From Myxococcota bacterium (lineage in GTDB: Bacteria; Myxococcota_A; Polyangia; Polyangiales; Polyangiaceae), in assembly GCA_963169915.1 (NCBI GenBank), contig CAUJEM010000129.1:1-34504 (forward strand): a stretch of DNA of 34,504 nt, read 5' to 3'. The stretch's first letter is position 1, and every line of letters begins with the position of its first letter. The notes under the pieces are model-generated. The model was not told the origin of the DNA, ran no database searches, and saw nothing but the letters and a program-made list of their open reading frames with translations. This document shows positions 1 to 8,369 of the stretch, piece after piece. The translations under genes were made by a program, and so were the position numbers.

Positions 1-93
1 CGAGGACGCCTCCTACGTCTCGACGGCCCCTCGGTTCGTACCAAGCACCTCCCCGCCGACGAGCTCGCCGGAGGGGATCACGATGACCCCGGA

Positions 94-135
94 AGCCGCA
101 GAATTTCCGGAATCCCAGCCGCAGAATTTCCGGAA
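94..135. repeat. 19-bp direct repeat, two copies 23 bp apart
   Basis: The sequence AGCCGCAGAATTTCCGGAA occurs at 94-112 and again, identical, at 117-135. Each copy ends in the 8-bp palindrome TTCCGGAA. The 23-bp period is close to two helical turns, so the two sites would lie on the same DNA face. That would suit a pair of operator half-sites, but no binding protein is known. Confidence 0.8.
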
Positions 136-196
136 CGCACAGCAAGCGAGCGGTGTTGGCGTGCGTGCGCGGATCGGGGTCCGGCGCGCTGCGTCC

Positions 197-226
197 GGGA
201 GCGGGAGCGGGAGCGGGAGCGGGAGC
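197..226. repeat. hexanucleotide repeat (GGGAGC)5
   Basis: Five perfect tandem GGGAGC units. The tract runs straight into the left arm of the hairpin at 223-247. It is a simple-sequence tract prone to slippage, in a region without a supported gene. Confidence 0.95.
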
Positions 227-247
227 TTCACCTCCAGGGTGAAGCTC
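223..247. other. perfect hairpin (10-bp stem, 5-nt loop)
   Basis: GAGCTTCACC at 223-232 pairs perfectly with GGTGAAGCTC at 238-247 around the loop TCCAG. No T-run follows on either strand, so it is not a classical intrinsic terminator. It could end transcription from upstream, bind a protein, or be an RNA element ahead of the mtnP promoter. Confidence 0.75.
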
Positions 248-285
248 ATACTGCACCGGTTCCTCAGCACATTCGGTCACTTGTC

Positions 286-318
286 CCCTGATCTGCCGGC
301 GCAGCCGCCGGATCAGGG
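286..318. other. bulged hairpin upstream of mtnP
   Basis: CCCTGAT (286-292) pairs with ATCAGGG (312-318). Inside it, CCGGCG (296-301) pairs with CGCCGG (306-311) around a CAGC loop, leaving a 3-nt bulge on the left arm. It ends 15 bp before the putative mtnP -35 box. No U-tract follows. It may be a terminator for an upstream unit or a regulatory site. Confidence 0.6.
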
Positions 319-332
319 ACTGCCGGGCGCGC

Positions 333-362
333 TTGCTGCTCGCGCGCTCGTCATGGTACGCG
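333..362 (+). promoter_or_regulatory. predicted promoter of mtnP-pfkB
   Basis: TTGCTG (333-338) and TACGCG (357-362) are separated by 18 bp. The -10 box ends 6 nt before the GTG at 369, so transcription would start at or next to the start codon. The in-frame TTG at 333 belongs to the -35 box and is not a likely translation start. Confidence 0.45.
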
Positions 363-368
363 GCGAGC

Positions 369-1244
<876 letters not shown>

Positions 1245-1253
1245 GCTCGCGCC

Positions 1254-2168
1254 ATGAACGCCACCCCCGTCTCCCCCGTCCTCATCGTCGGCTCCATCGC
1301 CCTCGACGACCTCGAGCTGCCGAGCGGCGCCTTTCGCGGCGTCGTCGGCGGGGCCGCGACCTTCGCCGCGCTCTCCACGACCATCTTCGCGCCGGCGCGC
1401 CTCGTCGCCATCGTCGGGGAGGACTTCCCCCAAGCTCCCTTGGATCGGCTGGCCGAGCGCGGCGCGGACCTCAGCGGGCTCGTCCGCGCCCCGGGCAAGA
1501 CCTTCAGCTGGCACGGGCGCTACGCGGAGAACCTCGCCAGCCGCGAGACGCTCGGCACTCACCTCAACGTCTTCGCGGATTTCAAGCCGCGCCTCCCCAG
1601 CAGCTACGCGGACAGCGAGCTGGTGCTGCTCGGCAACATCCACCCTGCGCTGCAGCTCGAGGTGCTGTCGCAGGTCAAGGCGCCGCGCTTCGTCGTGGCC
1701 GACACCATGAACTTCTGGATCGCCGGGGAGAACGCGCTGCTGCGCGAGGTGCTGGCGAAGGTGGACACCCTGGTGGTCAACGACGAGGAGGTGCGGCAGC
1801 TCGCCGGCTGCCACAACCTGCGCCGCGCCGCGGCGGCCGTGCGCGCCATGGGACCACGGCACCTCATCGTCAAGCGCGGGGAGCACGGCGCCATGCTCTT
1901 CGATGAGGCCGGGCTCTTCTACGCCCCCGCCTACCCCCTGGAGAGCGAGGTGGACCCCACGGGCGCCGGCGACACCTTCGCCGGAGCGCTGCTCGGCTAC
2001 GTCGCCAGCCACGGGCTCAACCCCATCAACCTGCGGCGTGGGCTCTTGCTCGCCGGCGCGGTGGCCTCGTTCTGCGTGGAGGACGTCGGCACGCGGCGCC
2101 TGGAGCAGGTCACTCGCGCGCAGGCGGAGGCCCGCCTCGCGGAGCTGCGCGAGCTCATCCAGCTCTGA
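1254..2168 (+). CDS. PfkB-family carbohydrate/nucleoside kinase
   Basis: This is a ribokinase-fold kinase of 304 residues that transfers phosphate from ATP to a sugar or nucleoside hydroxyl in the cytoplasm. The N-terminus has the family start VGSIALDD and a GG motif (VVGGAATFAA) that contacts the sugar. The C-terminal signature DPTGAGDTFAGALLGY carries the catalytic Asp of GAGD and the anion hole. The gene starts 9 bp after mtnP and is very likely co-transcribed with it. MTA phosphorolysis already yields a phosphorylated sugar, so a methylthioribose kinase is not needed. Phosphorylating a nucleoside such as adenosine, or a sugar from the same salvage route, would fit better, but the substrate cannot be read from the sequence. 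Confidence 0.88.
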   Translation: MNATPVSPVLIVGSIALDDLELPSGAFRGVVGGAATFAALSTTIFAPARLVAIVGEDFPQAPLDRLAERGADLSGLVRAPGKTFSWHGRYAENLASRETLGTHLNVFADFKPRLPSSYADSELVLLGNIHPALQLEVLSQVKAPRFVVADTMNFWIAGENALLREVLAKVDTLVVNDEEVRQLAGCHNLRRAAAAVRAMGPRHLIVKRGEHGAMLFDEAGLFYAPAYPLESEVDPTGAGDTFAGALLGYVASHGLNPINLRRGLLLAGAVASFCVEDVGTRRLEQVTRAQAEARLAELRELIQL

Positions 2169-2176
2169 GCCGAGCA

Positions 2177-2205
2177 TTGTCGCGCCTGGTCGGCTCGGGT
2201 AAGAC
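2177..2205 (+). promoter_or_regulatory. predicted promoter of the Gly-rich lipoprotein gene
   Basis: TTGTCG (2177-2182) and TAAGAC (2200-2205) are separated by 17 bp, a good match to the pattern seen elsewhere in the window. The -10 box ends 16 nt before the ATG at 2222, giving a leader of roughly 10 nt. The TTG at 2177 is the -35 box, not a start codon. Confidence 0.55.
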
Positions 2206-2221
2206 TGCCCGTAGAACCACC

Positions 2222-3331
2222 ATGACGTCCACCCGCCGCCTCGCGCTCTCGCTCCTCGCCCTCTCCACGGCCGCCCTCACCGCGATGGCCTGCGGCAGCG
2301 ACGACGGCGGGGGCGGAGGCGGAGGCGCCGCCGGCAGCGGCGGCGGAGCGGGCTCCTGCCAGCCGAGCGCGGCCGAGTGCTACGCCACGGACTCCAGCGG
2401 CCCCGGCGCGGCGTGCCTCGCGCGCGCGGACAACGCGGGCGCCGCCACCGCCCAGCTCCGCGTCACCAAGCTGGCCGTCACCTCACCCGCGGTGCTCGCT
2501 CAGCCGTTCATGCAGGACGCCATCATCACGAAGAAGATCGACTTCTCGCAGCCGCGCTGCGCGCAGCGTGGCACCGGGCAATTCGGCGTCTTGCTGGAGG
2601 TGGACGAAACCGCCCGGACCTTGAAGGTGGGAGGCAGCCTGCCGCAAGCGCTCTCGGGAGACCCCAAGCTCGACGGCACCTGCTTCGGCACCTTCCACGA
2701 CGACGCCTCGGGGATCGACGTCGCCCCCGTCACCAGCCCCTACACCGTGGAGGGGGATCGGCTCGTGGCCAAGTTCGACAAGGTGGTGCTCCCGATCTTC
2801 CTGTCGAACACCCGGGACGACTACGTCTTGCTCCCCCTCCACCAGGTCACCATCAAGGCCACGCTGAGCGCGGACAAGAACTGCATCGGGAGCTTCGACG
2901 CCTCGCAGCTCTCCACCTCCAACAACTGCGCCCCCGCCGAGGGCGGCTTCGCGTGGCAGTCCGGCGGCAGCCTGGAGGGCTACATCACCGTGGCCGAGGC
3001 GGAGACGGTGGACATCGTGAGCCTGGCGCAGACGCTCTGCGTGGTGCTCAGCGGCGACACCGCGCGCTGGAAGGGGAAGAAGGGGCACCCTTGTGGGACG
3101 GATGACGGCGGCAACACCATCACCTGCGGGGACTGCTCCACGGCCAAAGAGAACCTCAACTGCGACGAGAACGACGTCTGCACCCCCAAGCCCGCGGCGG
3201 AGCGGGTGCTCCCCGACGGCGACTACTGCAGCACCACGCAGGGCCCCGCGACGGCAACGTGCAAGGACGCCTTCTTGCTGAAGACGGAGCTGTCGGCCGC
3301 TGCCATCAAGATCGCCCCAAGCTGCAACTGA
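2222..3331 (+). CDS. Gly-rich, Cys-rich secreted lipoprotein, unknown function
   Basis: I do not recognise a characterised family. The 369-residue product begins with a signal peptide: Arg-Arg at 5-6, a hydrophobic stretch, and a loose lipobox ending in Cys24 (TAMAC). A Gly/Ser/Ala-rich linker follows, the usual design of myxobacterial surface lipoproteins. The mature part has many cysteines, including a C-terminal cluster with the pattern CGDC...C...C, which suggests disulfides in the periplasm or on the surface. Ser at +2 of the mature protein does not suggest inner-membrane retention. The ATG at 2222 is preferred over the upstream TTG because it begins the signal peptide and the TTG lies in a promoter-like sequence. 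The gene reads towards the large secreted-protein gene at 3527 but is 195 bp away from it. Confidence 0.75.
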   Translation: MTSTRRLALSLLALSTAALTAMACGSDDGGGGGGGAAGSGGGAGSCQPSAAECYATDSSGPGAACLARADNAGAATAQLRVTKLAVTSPAVLAQPFMQDAIITKKIDFSQPRCAQRGTGQFGVLLEVDETARTLKVGGSLPQALSGDPKLDGTCFGTFHDDASGIDVAPVTSPYTVEGDRLVAKFDKVVLPIFLSNTRDDYVLLPLHQVTIKATLSADKNCIGSFDASQLSTSNNCAPAEGGFAWQSGGSLEGYITVAEAETVDIVSLAQTLCVVLSGDTARWKGKKGHPCGTDDGGNTITCGDCSTAKENLNCDENDVCTPKPAAERVLPDGDYCSTTQGPATATCKDAFLLKTELSAAAIKIAPSCN

Positions 3332-3444
3332 GCCGCACGGCGCGTCACCGCCCAACCCCGTCCGCGCAGCTCGTCGCCCGCTGCTGCGGGAGCCACGTGA
3401 CGAGGTGCGCGGATGTAGGCGGCGCATTTCCACGCTTTCCCTGC

Positions 3445-3472
3445 TCGAACTCGCAGCGCTCTACGCTATACT
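3445..3472 (+). promoter_or_regulatory. possible promoter of the 1442-codon gene
   Basis: TATACT (3467-3472) matches the -10 consensus in five of six positions and stands out in GC-rich DNA. The best -35 is weak (TCGAAC at 3445-3450, 16-bp spacer). Transcription would start near 3479, giving a leader of about 48 nt with GGAG at 3513-3516, 10 nt before the ATG. The remaining 3332-3440 holds nothing I can identify. Confidence 0.35.
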
Positions 3473-3526
3473 CTCGGGCGTCGCTCTGCCTGGCTCGAGC
3501 TGCCCCCCCTACGGAGAAATTCGCCC

Positions 3527-6500
3527 ATGTCTCGATGGCTTAAGCATGTTTGGCTCACCACGCTCCTGCTCGCCGCCGGTGGCTGCGCGGGGAGCTGCTC
3601 TAGCTGTGAGGGCTGTGGTGTCACGCCGCTCCCCGCAGGGTTCCCGCAGGAAGAGCGCGTGGAGAACGCCACCGCCGTGCGGCTCACCCAGGGCGGGCTG
3701 AAGTTCATCAGCGACAACATCGCGCCGCTCGCCGGCAAGCTCATCGGAGACAGCGGCAACGCCAACGCCGGCGTCATCACCTTCGACATCCCTAGCAGCA
3801 GTCAGAACGTCACCGTCGGGAAGATCAACATCTGCCCGGCGGGCCCGAAGCCGAACGCCAACCCGCCGGAGTGCGTGGTGGAGGCGGACCTGGGGCAGGC
3901 CAACATCCAGCTCGAGACGGCGGGCCCCAACCTGCTGCGCACGCGGAGCGACAGCACGCTCGCCGTGCGCCTACGCAAGCTGCCGCTCAAGGGTAGCGGC
4001 CTGCTCGGCTGGCTCAACTCGGAGCTGGCGCTCGTGAAGGGCGCGGACTGCAGCACGCGGGACTATGCGGACATCCCCGTCACCCTGGAGGTGGCCCTCA
4101 CGGTGGACAAGGACCCCACCCACGGCGCGCGGCGCGGCTACACCAAGCTCCAAATCAACAAGGTGGAGATCTCGGAGAGCGGGCTCAAGGCCGCGCTGAA
4201 GGCCTGCGGCAGCGGGCTGGACGACGGCATCATCAACATGCTCAAAGACGTGCTCGCGGGGCAAATCATGGGGCCGCTCACCGGCACCCTGAAGGACACG
4301 GTCGCAGAGCAGCTCTGCACCAGTGAAGATCCCGCGGCCGGCGTCCTCTGCCCCCCCGGCTCCCACCCGGACGCGGACCACGTCTGTCGCTTCTGTCAGG
4401 ACGCCAACCCGCAAGGCATCTGCCCCAACTCCAACGCGGAGTGCGTGGGGACCGCGCTCGGCATCGACGGCAACCTGGATCTCTCCTCGGCGCTCGCCAG
4501 CATCTCCCCCGGCACCAAGGGCGGCTTCAACTTCATCGCGGCCCTCGGCGGTGAGGGCGCGCGGGACAACACCCCCGGCCAGAGCTGGGGTGATCTGGAT
4601 CCCGTCGGCGGCGGCGCCACCATCGGCATGCTCGGCGGCGTCCAGCCCACCCCCCTCGCCCGCTGCGTCCCGCTGGCCAACCTCCAGCGGCCCGGCGGCA
4701 TCCCCATGCCGGACGAGATGCGGGCCAACACCGTCTCCAACTGGCCGGACGATCCAGCCACGCCGGAGGCAGACACCAACCACCTCGGCATCTCGGTCAA
4801 CGAGCAGTACCTGAACTTCCTGCTGGGCAGCGTCTACAACAGCGGCGCCCTCTGCCTCGGCGTGGGCAGCGAGCTGTTCGGCTCCATGCTGAACTCCAAC
4901 ACCATCAGCCTGCTCATCAAGTCCTTCGGGGACCTCGGGCGACAGAAGAAGGGCCAGCCGCTGGCGTTGGTCATCCGTCCGCAGCTCCCGCCCGCCATCA
5001 CCGTCGGCAACGGCACCAGCATCGAGACCGATCCGCTGCTCAAGCTGCAGCTCGACAAGTTCTTCATCGACTTCTACGTCTTCTCCAGCGACCGCTTCAT
5101 CCGCGCCTTCACGGCCAGCTTCGACGTCACCGTCCCCGTGAACCTGGACGTCACCAGCAGCGGCGCCCTCGCCCCGGTCATCGACAAGCTCGCGGTGCTC
5201 AACCCGAAGCTCACCAACGCGGACCTCATTCGGGAAAATCCCGACGTGGCCGCCAAGGCGCTGGGTGACATCGTCGCCGGGCAGATCGGCTCGGCCCTAG
5301 GGGGCGCCATCGATCCCATCGACGTCTCCGAGCAGCTCGCGGATCTCGGCCTGCGGCTCATCATCCCGCCCACGGTGGAGGGGCAAGGGAGCGCCGGGCT
5401 CAGGCGCCTGGAGAAGGACGGGCACGCCTTCCTCGGCATCTTCGCGCAGCTAGGCGTGTTGCCGCCCGGGTCGCCCCGGATGCTCTTTCCGGAGACGGAG
5501 ACCGACGTGAGCCTGGTCAGCAAGACCGTGCTCGCGGAGGGGCTCTCGGTGGACACCCTCACCGCGGACAACCGCCCCAAGCTCCACCTGCGCTTCAGCA
5601 GCCCGCAGGACACCGGCGCGCGCGCCATCGAGTACAGCTGGCGCCTCGACGGCGGCTTCTGGCACGTCTGGAGCCCAGCGCGCGAGGTGGTCGTCAGTGA
5701 GCCGACGCTGTCGCTCCAGGCCAAGCACGTGGTCGAGGTGCGCTCGCGTGAGGTGGGCAACCCTGAGAGCGTGGACCGCACGCCAGCCCGGCTCGAGGTG
5801 CTCATCGACCGCTCCGGCCCGGAGATCGAGCTGGGACGCGAGGCCGCCGAGGGCAAGCTCGCCATCAGCGTGTGGGACGTCGTCAGCAGTGACGAGCAGG
5901 TGAAGGTGCGCGTCGGCTTCGACGACGCTCCCTTCGGGCAGTGGGTGGCCGCCAGCGAGCTCACGGAGGTGACGCTGGAGCCCACGGCCTCTCTGCTCCG
6001 CGTGGAGGCCGTGGACGAGGAAGGCAACGTCGCCACGGCGACGCAGGCGCTCATCCGCGGCCGCGTGGACGCCAGCCTGGCCGAGGACAGCGGCTGCTCC
6101 TGCACCGTCCCGGGGAGCAGCTCGAGCAGCGGCTCGGGTGCCGCTGGCCTGGCAGCGCTCGTCGCCCTGGGCGCTGCCGTCGGCCTGCGCCGTCGTCAGC
6201 AGCGTCGCCAAGCCGGCGCCGGCGCGGCCTCCTCGGAGGCGGAGCCCTCCAGTGACGAGGAGCCTGCGCCGGCCACGGCTCGGACCTCGAGCCACCGGCG
6301 GCTCGCGCACCGTGCCAAGGTGCTCGGCGGCTTCCTCGGGATGACGCTGATCGCCACGCTGAGCGGCGGCTGTAGCTGCAGCGACGAGGGCGAGACGAGC
6401 TCACCCGGCACGGGCGGCTCCGGCGGCGCCACGAACCACGACGCCTGCCCGAACCTCGACACCGGGGACTGCGAGCTGCTCGAGCCCGGCCTCGTCGGCG

Positions 6501-7855
6501 CCTACGCCTCCGCGGCCGTCGCGCCCGACGGGAGCGTGTGGGTCGCCGCGTACAATGATTTCGGGTACGGCACGTCGGAGACCTACGGCAGCAACGAGTA
6601 CCTCTGGGGAGACCTCGTCGTGGGCAAGCTGACCGACGGCAAGGTGGCCTGGAAGACCGTGGACGGGCTACCGGACGACGGCGAGGCGCCCGACCCTACC
6701 CTGTATGACCTCAACGGCTTCCGCGGGGGCTACACGGAGCCTGGCGCGGACGTCGGGCTCTGGACCAGCCTGCAGGTCGACGCCTCCGGAGGCCTCCACG
6801 TCGCCTACTGGGACGCCACGAACGCCGCGCTCCGCTACGCGCGCAGCACCGACTCGGGCGCCACCTGGTCTACCCACAGCGTCCAGCAAGCGGCCCGCAA
6901 GGACCTGGGACGCTACGCCAAGCTCCTGTTGGTCGACGGCAAGCCGGTCATCGCCTTCGTCGCGATCGAAGCCGACACCGACGGCAAGGCCAAGAGCATC
7001 GTCCGGATCGCCACGGCCAGCAGCGCGGCGCCCAGCGGCAGCTCTGACTGGAGCTTCGCGGACGCGGCGGTCGAGACGGGCCACCCCTGCCGCGCTTCGC
7101 TCTGTGAGAGCAGCGCCGCTTGCGTCGTCGAGACCGGCGTCTGCACCCCCACCTCGAAGGACTGCGACAAGTGCGGCTCCGGAGAGAAGTGCGTGGATCA
7201 GGGCGGCGCCTCGAGCTGCCAGGAGGTCGCGGTCGCCAGCCCCGTCGAGGCCTACCCGGACTCCGTGCTCTACCTCTCCCTGGCCAAGACGGCCGGGGGC
7301 CTCGCCCTCGTCTACTATGATCGCGTCCACGGCAACCTGCGCGGGGTGAGCAGTTCCGGCTCCACCTGGGGCCAGCCCTTCACCATCGACGGCCAGGACG
7401 ACTCCAACCCGGCCAAGCCCGTGGATACGGGTGACGTGGGCCTCGGCGCCAGCCTCGCGGTGGACAGCGCGGGAGACTGGCACGTCGCCTACGTGAGCGG
7501 CATCGACGAGTCCCTGAAGTACGCCGTGCTTCGCGCCGGCGCCCTGCCGGCGCAGATCAGCGTCGTCGACGACGGCGTGCGCGCGGACAGCCAAGCGGTC
7601 GTGGGGGACGACACCAGCATCTACTTGGCTGGGTCGGAGGTGCGCATCGCCTATCAGGACGCCACCAACGGGCTCTTGCAGTACGCCAGCGGTAGCCCCG
7701 GGGCCTGGTCGGTGCGCACGCTCGAGACGCCCGCGGGGGGCTTCAGCGGCGCCTTCAGCAAGATCTTGGACGTGGGCGGAAAGGTCCAGGTCATGACCTG
7801 GCGCCGCGTGGCGAAGCCCAGGACCGAGGGCGACGTCCTCTTCTTGACCCCTTGA
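3527..7855 (+). CDS. tandem lipoprotein: TULIP-like/Ig region, internal MYXO-CTERM, second lipoprotein signal, beta-propeller
   Basis: One uninterrupted frame of 1442 residues. Residues 1-20 are a lipoprotein signal peptide ending at Cys20, followed by a Cys-rich stretch. Residues about 30-650 may be a BPI/TULIP-like lipid-binding fold (for example AVRLTQGGLKFI and LGISVNEQYLNFLL); this is inference. Residues about 665-850 look like Ig/fibronectin-like domains. Residues 857-895 form a complete MYXO-CTERM signal: Cys-Ser-Cys, Ser/Gly stretch, hydrophobic helix, Arg cluster. Normally that ends a protein. Here a 40-residue polar, basic linker follows, then a second signal-peptide-like helix and lipobox ending at Cys949, a Gly/Ser linker, and a propeller-like region (about 975-1440) with repeated HVAYWDATN / LALVYYDRVHGN / HVAYVSGIDE blades and a Cys-rich insert near 1190-1225. 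No good internal start with Shine-Dalgarno was found. It may be a natural polyprotein, a gene fusion, or the result of a lost stop codon. Confidence 0.85.
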   Translation: MSRWLKHVWLTTLLLAAGGCAGSCSSCEGCGVTPLPAGFPQEERVENATAVRLTQGGLKFISDNIAPLAGKLIGDSGNANAGVITFDIPSSSQNVTVGKINICPAGPKPNANPPECVVEADLGQANIQLETAGPNLLRTRSDSTLAVRLRKLPLKGSGLLGWLNSELALVKGADCSTRDYADIPVTLEVALTVDKDPTHGARRGYTKLQINKVEISESGLKAALKACGSGLDDGIINMLKDVLAGQIMGPLTGTLKDTVAEQLCTSEDPAAGVLCPPGSHPDADHVCRFCQDANPQGICPNSNAECVGTALGIDGNLDLSSALASISPGTKGGFNFIAALGGEGARDNTPGQSWGDLDPVGGGATIGMLGGVQPTPLARCVPLANLQRPGGIPMPDEMRANTVSNWPDDPATPEADTNHLGISVNEQYLNFLLGSVYNSGALCLGVGSELFGSMLNSNTISLLIKSFGDLGRQKKGQPLALVIRPQLPPAITVGNGTSIETDPLLKLQLDKFFIDFYVFSSDRFIRAFTASFDVTVPVNLDVTSSGALAPVIDKLAVLNPKLTNADLIRENPDVAAKALGDIVAGQIGSALGGAIDPIDVSEQLADLGLRLIIPPTVEGQGSAGLRRLEKDGHAFLGIFAQLGVLPPGSPRMLFPETETDVSLVSKTVLAEGLSVDTLTADNRPKLHLRFSSPQDTGARAIEYSWRLDGGFWHVWSPAREVVVSEPTLSLQAKHVVEVRSREVGNPESVDRTPARLEVLIDRSGPEIELGREAAEGKLAISVWDVVSSDEQVKVRVGFDDAPFGQWVAASELTEVTLEPTASLLRVEAVDEEGNVATATQALIRGRVDASLAEDSGCSCTVPGSSSSSGSGAAGLAALVALGAAVGLRRRQQRRQAGAGAASSEAEPSSDEEPAPATARTSSHRRLAHRAKVLGGFLGMTLIATLSGGCSCSDEGETSSPGTGGSGGATNHDACPNLDTGDCELLEPGLVGAYASAAVAPDGSVWVAAYNDFGYGTSETYGSNEYLWGDLVVGKLTDGKVAWKTVDGLPDDGEAPDPTLYDLNGFRGGYTEPGADVGLWTSLQVDASGGLHVAYWDATNAALRYARSTDSGATWSTHSVQQAARKDLGRYAKLLLVDGKPVIAFVAIEADTDGKAKSIVRIATASSAAPSGSSDWSFADAAVETGHPCRASLCESSAACVVETGVCTPTSKDCDKCGSGEKCVDQGGASSCQEVAVASPVEAYPDSVLYLSLAKTAGGLALVYYDRVHGNLRGVSSSGSTWGQPFTIDGQDDSNPAKPVDTGDVGLGASLAVDSAGDWHVAYVSGIDESLKYAVLRAGALPAQISVVDDGVRADSQAVVGDDTSIYLAGSEVRIAYQDATNGLLQYASGSPGAWSVRTLETPAGGFSGAFSKILDVGGKVQVMTWRRVAKPRTEGDVLFLTP
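6095..6211 (+). other. internal MYXO-CTERM-type sorting signal
   Basis: Residues 857-895 of the 1442-residue protein. C857-S-C859 is followed by a short Pro/Gly/Ser stretch, a hydrophobic helix (872-887) and Arg888-890 plus Arg893-894. This is the tripartite arrangement that myxosortase-type intramembrane proteases are proposed to process near the Cys. It is odd that it lies 550 residues before the C-terminus rather than at it. Confidence 0.75.
6293..6373 (+). other. internal second lipoprotein signal peptide
   Basis: Residues 923-949 of the same ORF. A basic n-region (H923, R924, R925, H928, R929, K931) is followed by a hydrophobic stretch (932-945) and a lipobox-like LSGGC ending at Cys949. 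Then come SCSDEGE and a Gly/Ser linker as in the other lipoproteins here. With the preceding MYXO-CTERM helix it would form a membrane hairpin with the basic linker in the cytoplasm. In-frame GTG (6320) and ATG (6341) would cut off the charged n-region and have no ribosome-binding site. Confidence 0.65.
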
Positions 7856-7864
7856 GCGCAGCGT

Positions 7865-7895
7865 CCGCCGGCGCTCGCCCAAGGCGCGCCGGCGG
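7865..7895. terminator. hairpin between convergent genes
   Basis: CCGCCGGCGC (7865-7874) pairs perfectly with GCGCCGGCGG (7886-7895) around an 11-nt loop, in the 75-bp gap between two convergent genes. There is no T-run, so it would act as a GC-only or Rho-assisted bidirectional terminator, if at all. Confidence 0.45.
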
Positions 7896-7930
7896 TGCCT
7901 GCCGTGCCTCGGCGGCGGCGCGCTCGGGCC

Positions 7931-8188
7931 TCAGGCGGCGGCGATGTCCGCGGGGAGCGGAGCGGTCGCGGGCCCGTCCACGCCGAGGCGCTCCTCCGCC
8001 ACGATGGCGAGCAGCTCACGGCGGTCGGCCACTCCCGTGTCGATCAGGACGCGCATGTAGCCGTCCACGTAGCCGTGGGCTCGCGCCAGCCGAGCGTACG
8101 CGACACCCTCCGTCCGGAGACGAAAGACGTCGCGGAGCATGGCGCGGAGGTTGTCGAGCATTTCGGCTTTCGAAGACTGAGATGACAT
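7931..8188 (-). CDS. small conserved-looking helical protein, unknown function
   Basis: Encodes 85 residues, predicted mostly alpha-helical and soluble, with no signal peptide or cysteines. I do not recognise a family. Support for a real gene: GGGAG lies 7 nt before the ATG, a promoter-like pair lies upstream, and the composition is ordinary protein (DNLRAMLRDVFRLRTEGVAYARL, then a YVDGYMRVLIDTGV stretch) rather than the Arg/Ala/Pro-rich noise of shadow frames. The pattern of a helix pair with GVADRRELLAIVAEE near the end could be a small regulatory or protein-binding domain. It is divergent from panD, and the two promoters sit in the same 180-bp gap. Confidence 0.7.
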   Translation of the reverse strand: MSSQSSKAEMLDNLRAMLRDVFRLRTEGVAYARLARAHGYVDGYMRVLIDTGVADRRELLAIVAEERLGVDGPATAPLPADIAAA

Positions 8189-8227
8189 GCAGGGCTCCCT
8201 GGGCCGCCTCGGACGCGACCTGCTCCC

Positions 8228-8257
8228 TCGCTAGCGGCTGCACGCGGTCTGGGCCAA
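8228..8257 (-). promoter_or_regulatory. predicted promoter of the 85-residue gene
   Basis: Reading the minus strand, TTGGCC (8257-8252) and TAGCGA (8233-8228) are separated by 18 bp. The predicted leader is about 34 nt and contains the GGGAG ribosome-binding site. Confidence 0.45.
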
Positions 8258-8276
8258 GTACTTCGCGGGCCCCTCC

Positions 8277-8305
8277 TTGTCCGAGGCCAGCGGGACAATT
8301 AGACT
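8277..8305 (+). promoter_or_regulatory. predicted promoter of panD
   Basis: TTGTCC (8277-8282) and TAGACT (8300-8305) have an ideal 17-bp spacer. The leader to the panD ATG would be near 58 nt, with GGAG at 8361-8364. This is one of the clearest promoters in the window and lies back to back with the minus-strand promoter at 8228-8257. Confidence 0.6.
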
Positions 8306-8369
8306 GCCCGCGTCGGCTGGGCGGACTCGCGAGGTGCGAGCCGCCACGGGCGAGCACCGCGGAGCCAGC

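Larger units (their letters stand above)
1..368. other. non-coding region upstream of mtnP
   Basis: No convincing gene lies here. Plus frame 2 is open from the window edge to 376, and plus frame 1 is open to 291. Both cross a hexanucleotide repeat and a direct repeat whose period is not a multiple of three, and third positions lack the strong G/C bias of neighbouring genes. The stretch holds a 19-bp direct repeat, a (GGGAGC)5 tract, two hairpins and the mtnP promoter, listed separately. The 3' end of an upstream gene running off the left edge cannot be excluded. Confidence 0.55.

Noticed and set aside
333-368. Extended mtnP start at TTG 333
   Set aside because: The conserved protein begins at GTG 369, and the TTG is the -35 box of a promoter-like pair.
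2177-2221. Extended lipoprotein start at TTG 2177
   Set aside because: It would put 15 extra residues before a normal signal peptide, and the TTG fits a -35 box 17 bp from TAAGAC.
6320-6343. Independent start (GTG 6320 or ATG 6341) for the second half of the 1442-codon ORF
   Set aside because: Neither has a Shine-Dalgarno site or promoter-like box, and both would remove the basic residues a signal peptide needs. Not excluded, but weaker than read-through as one protein.
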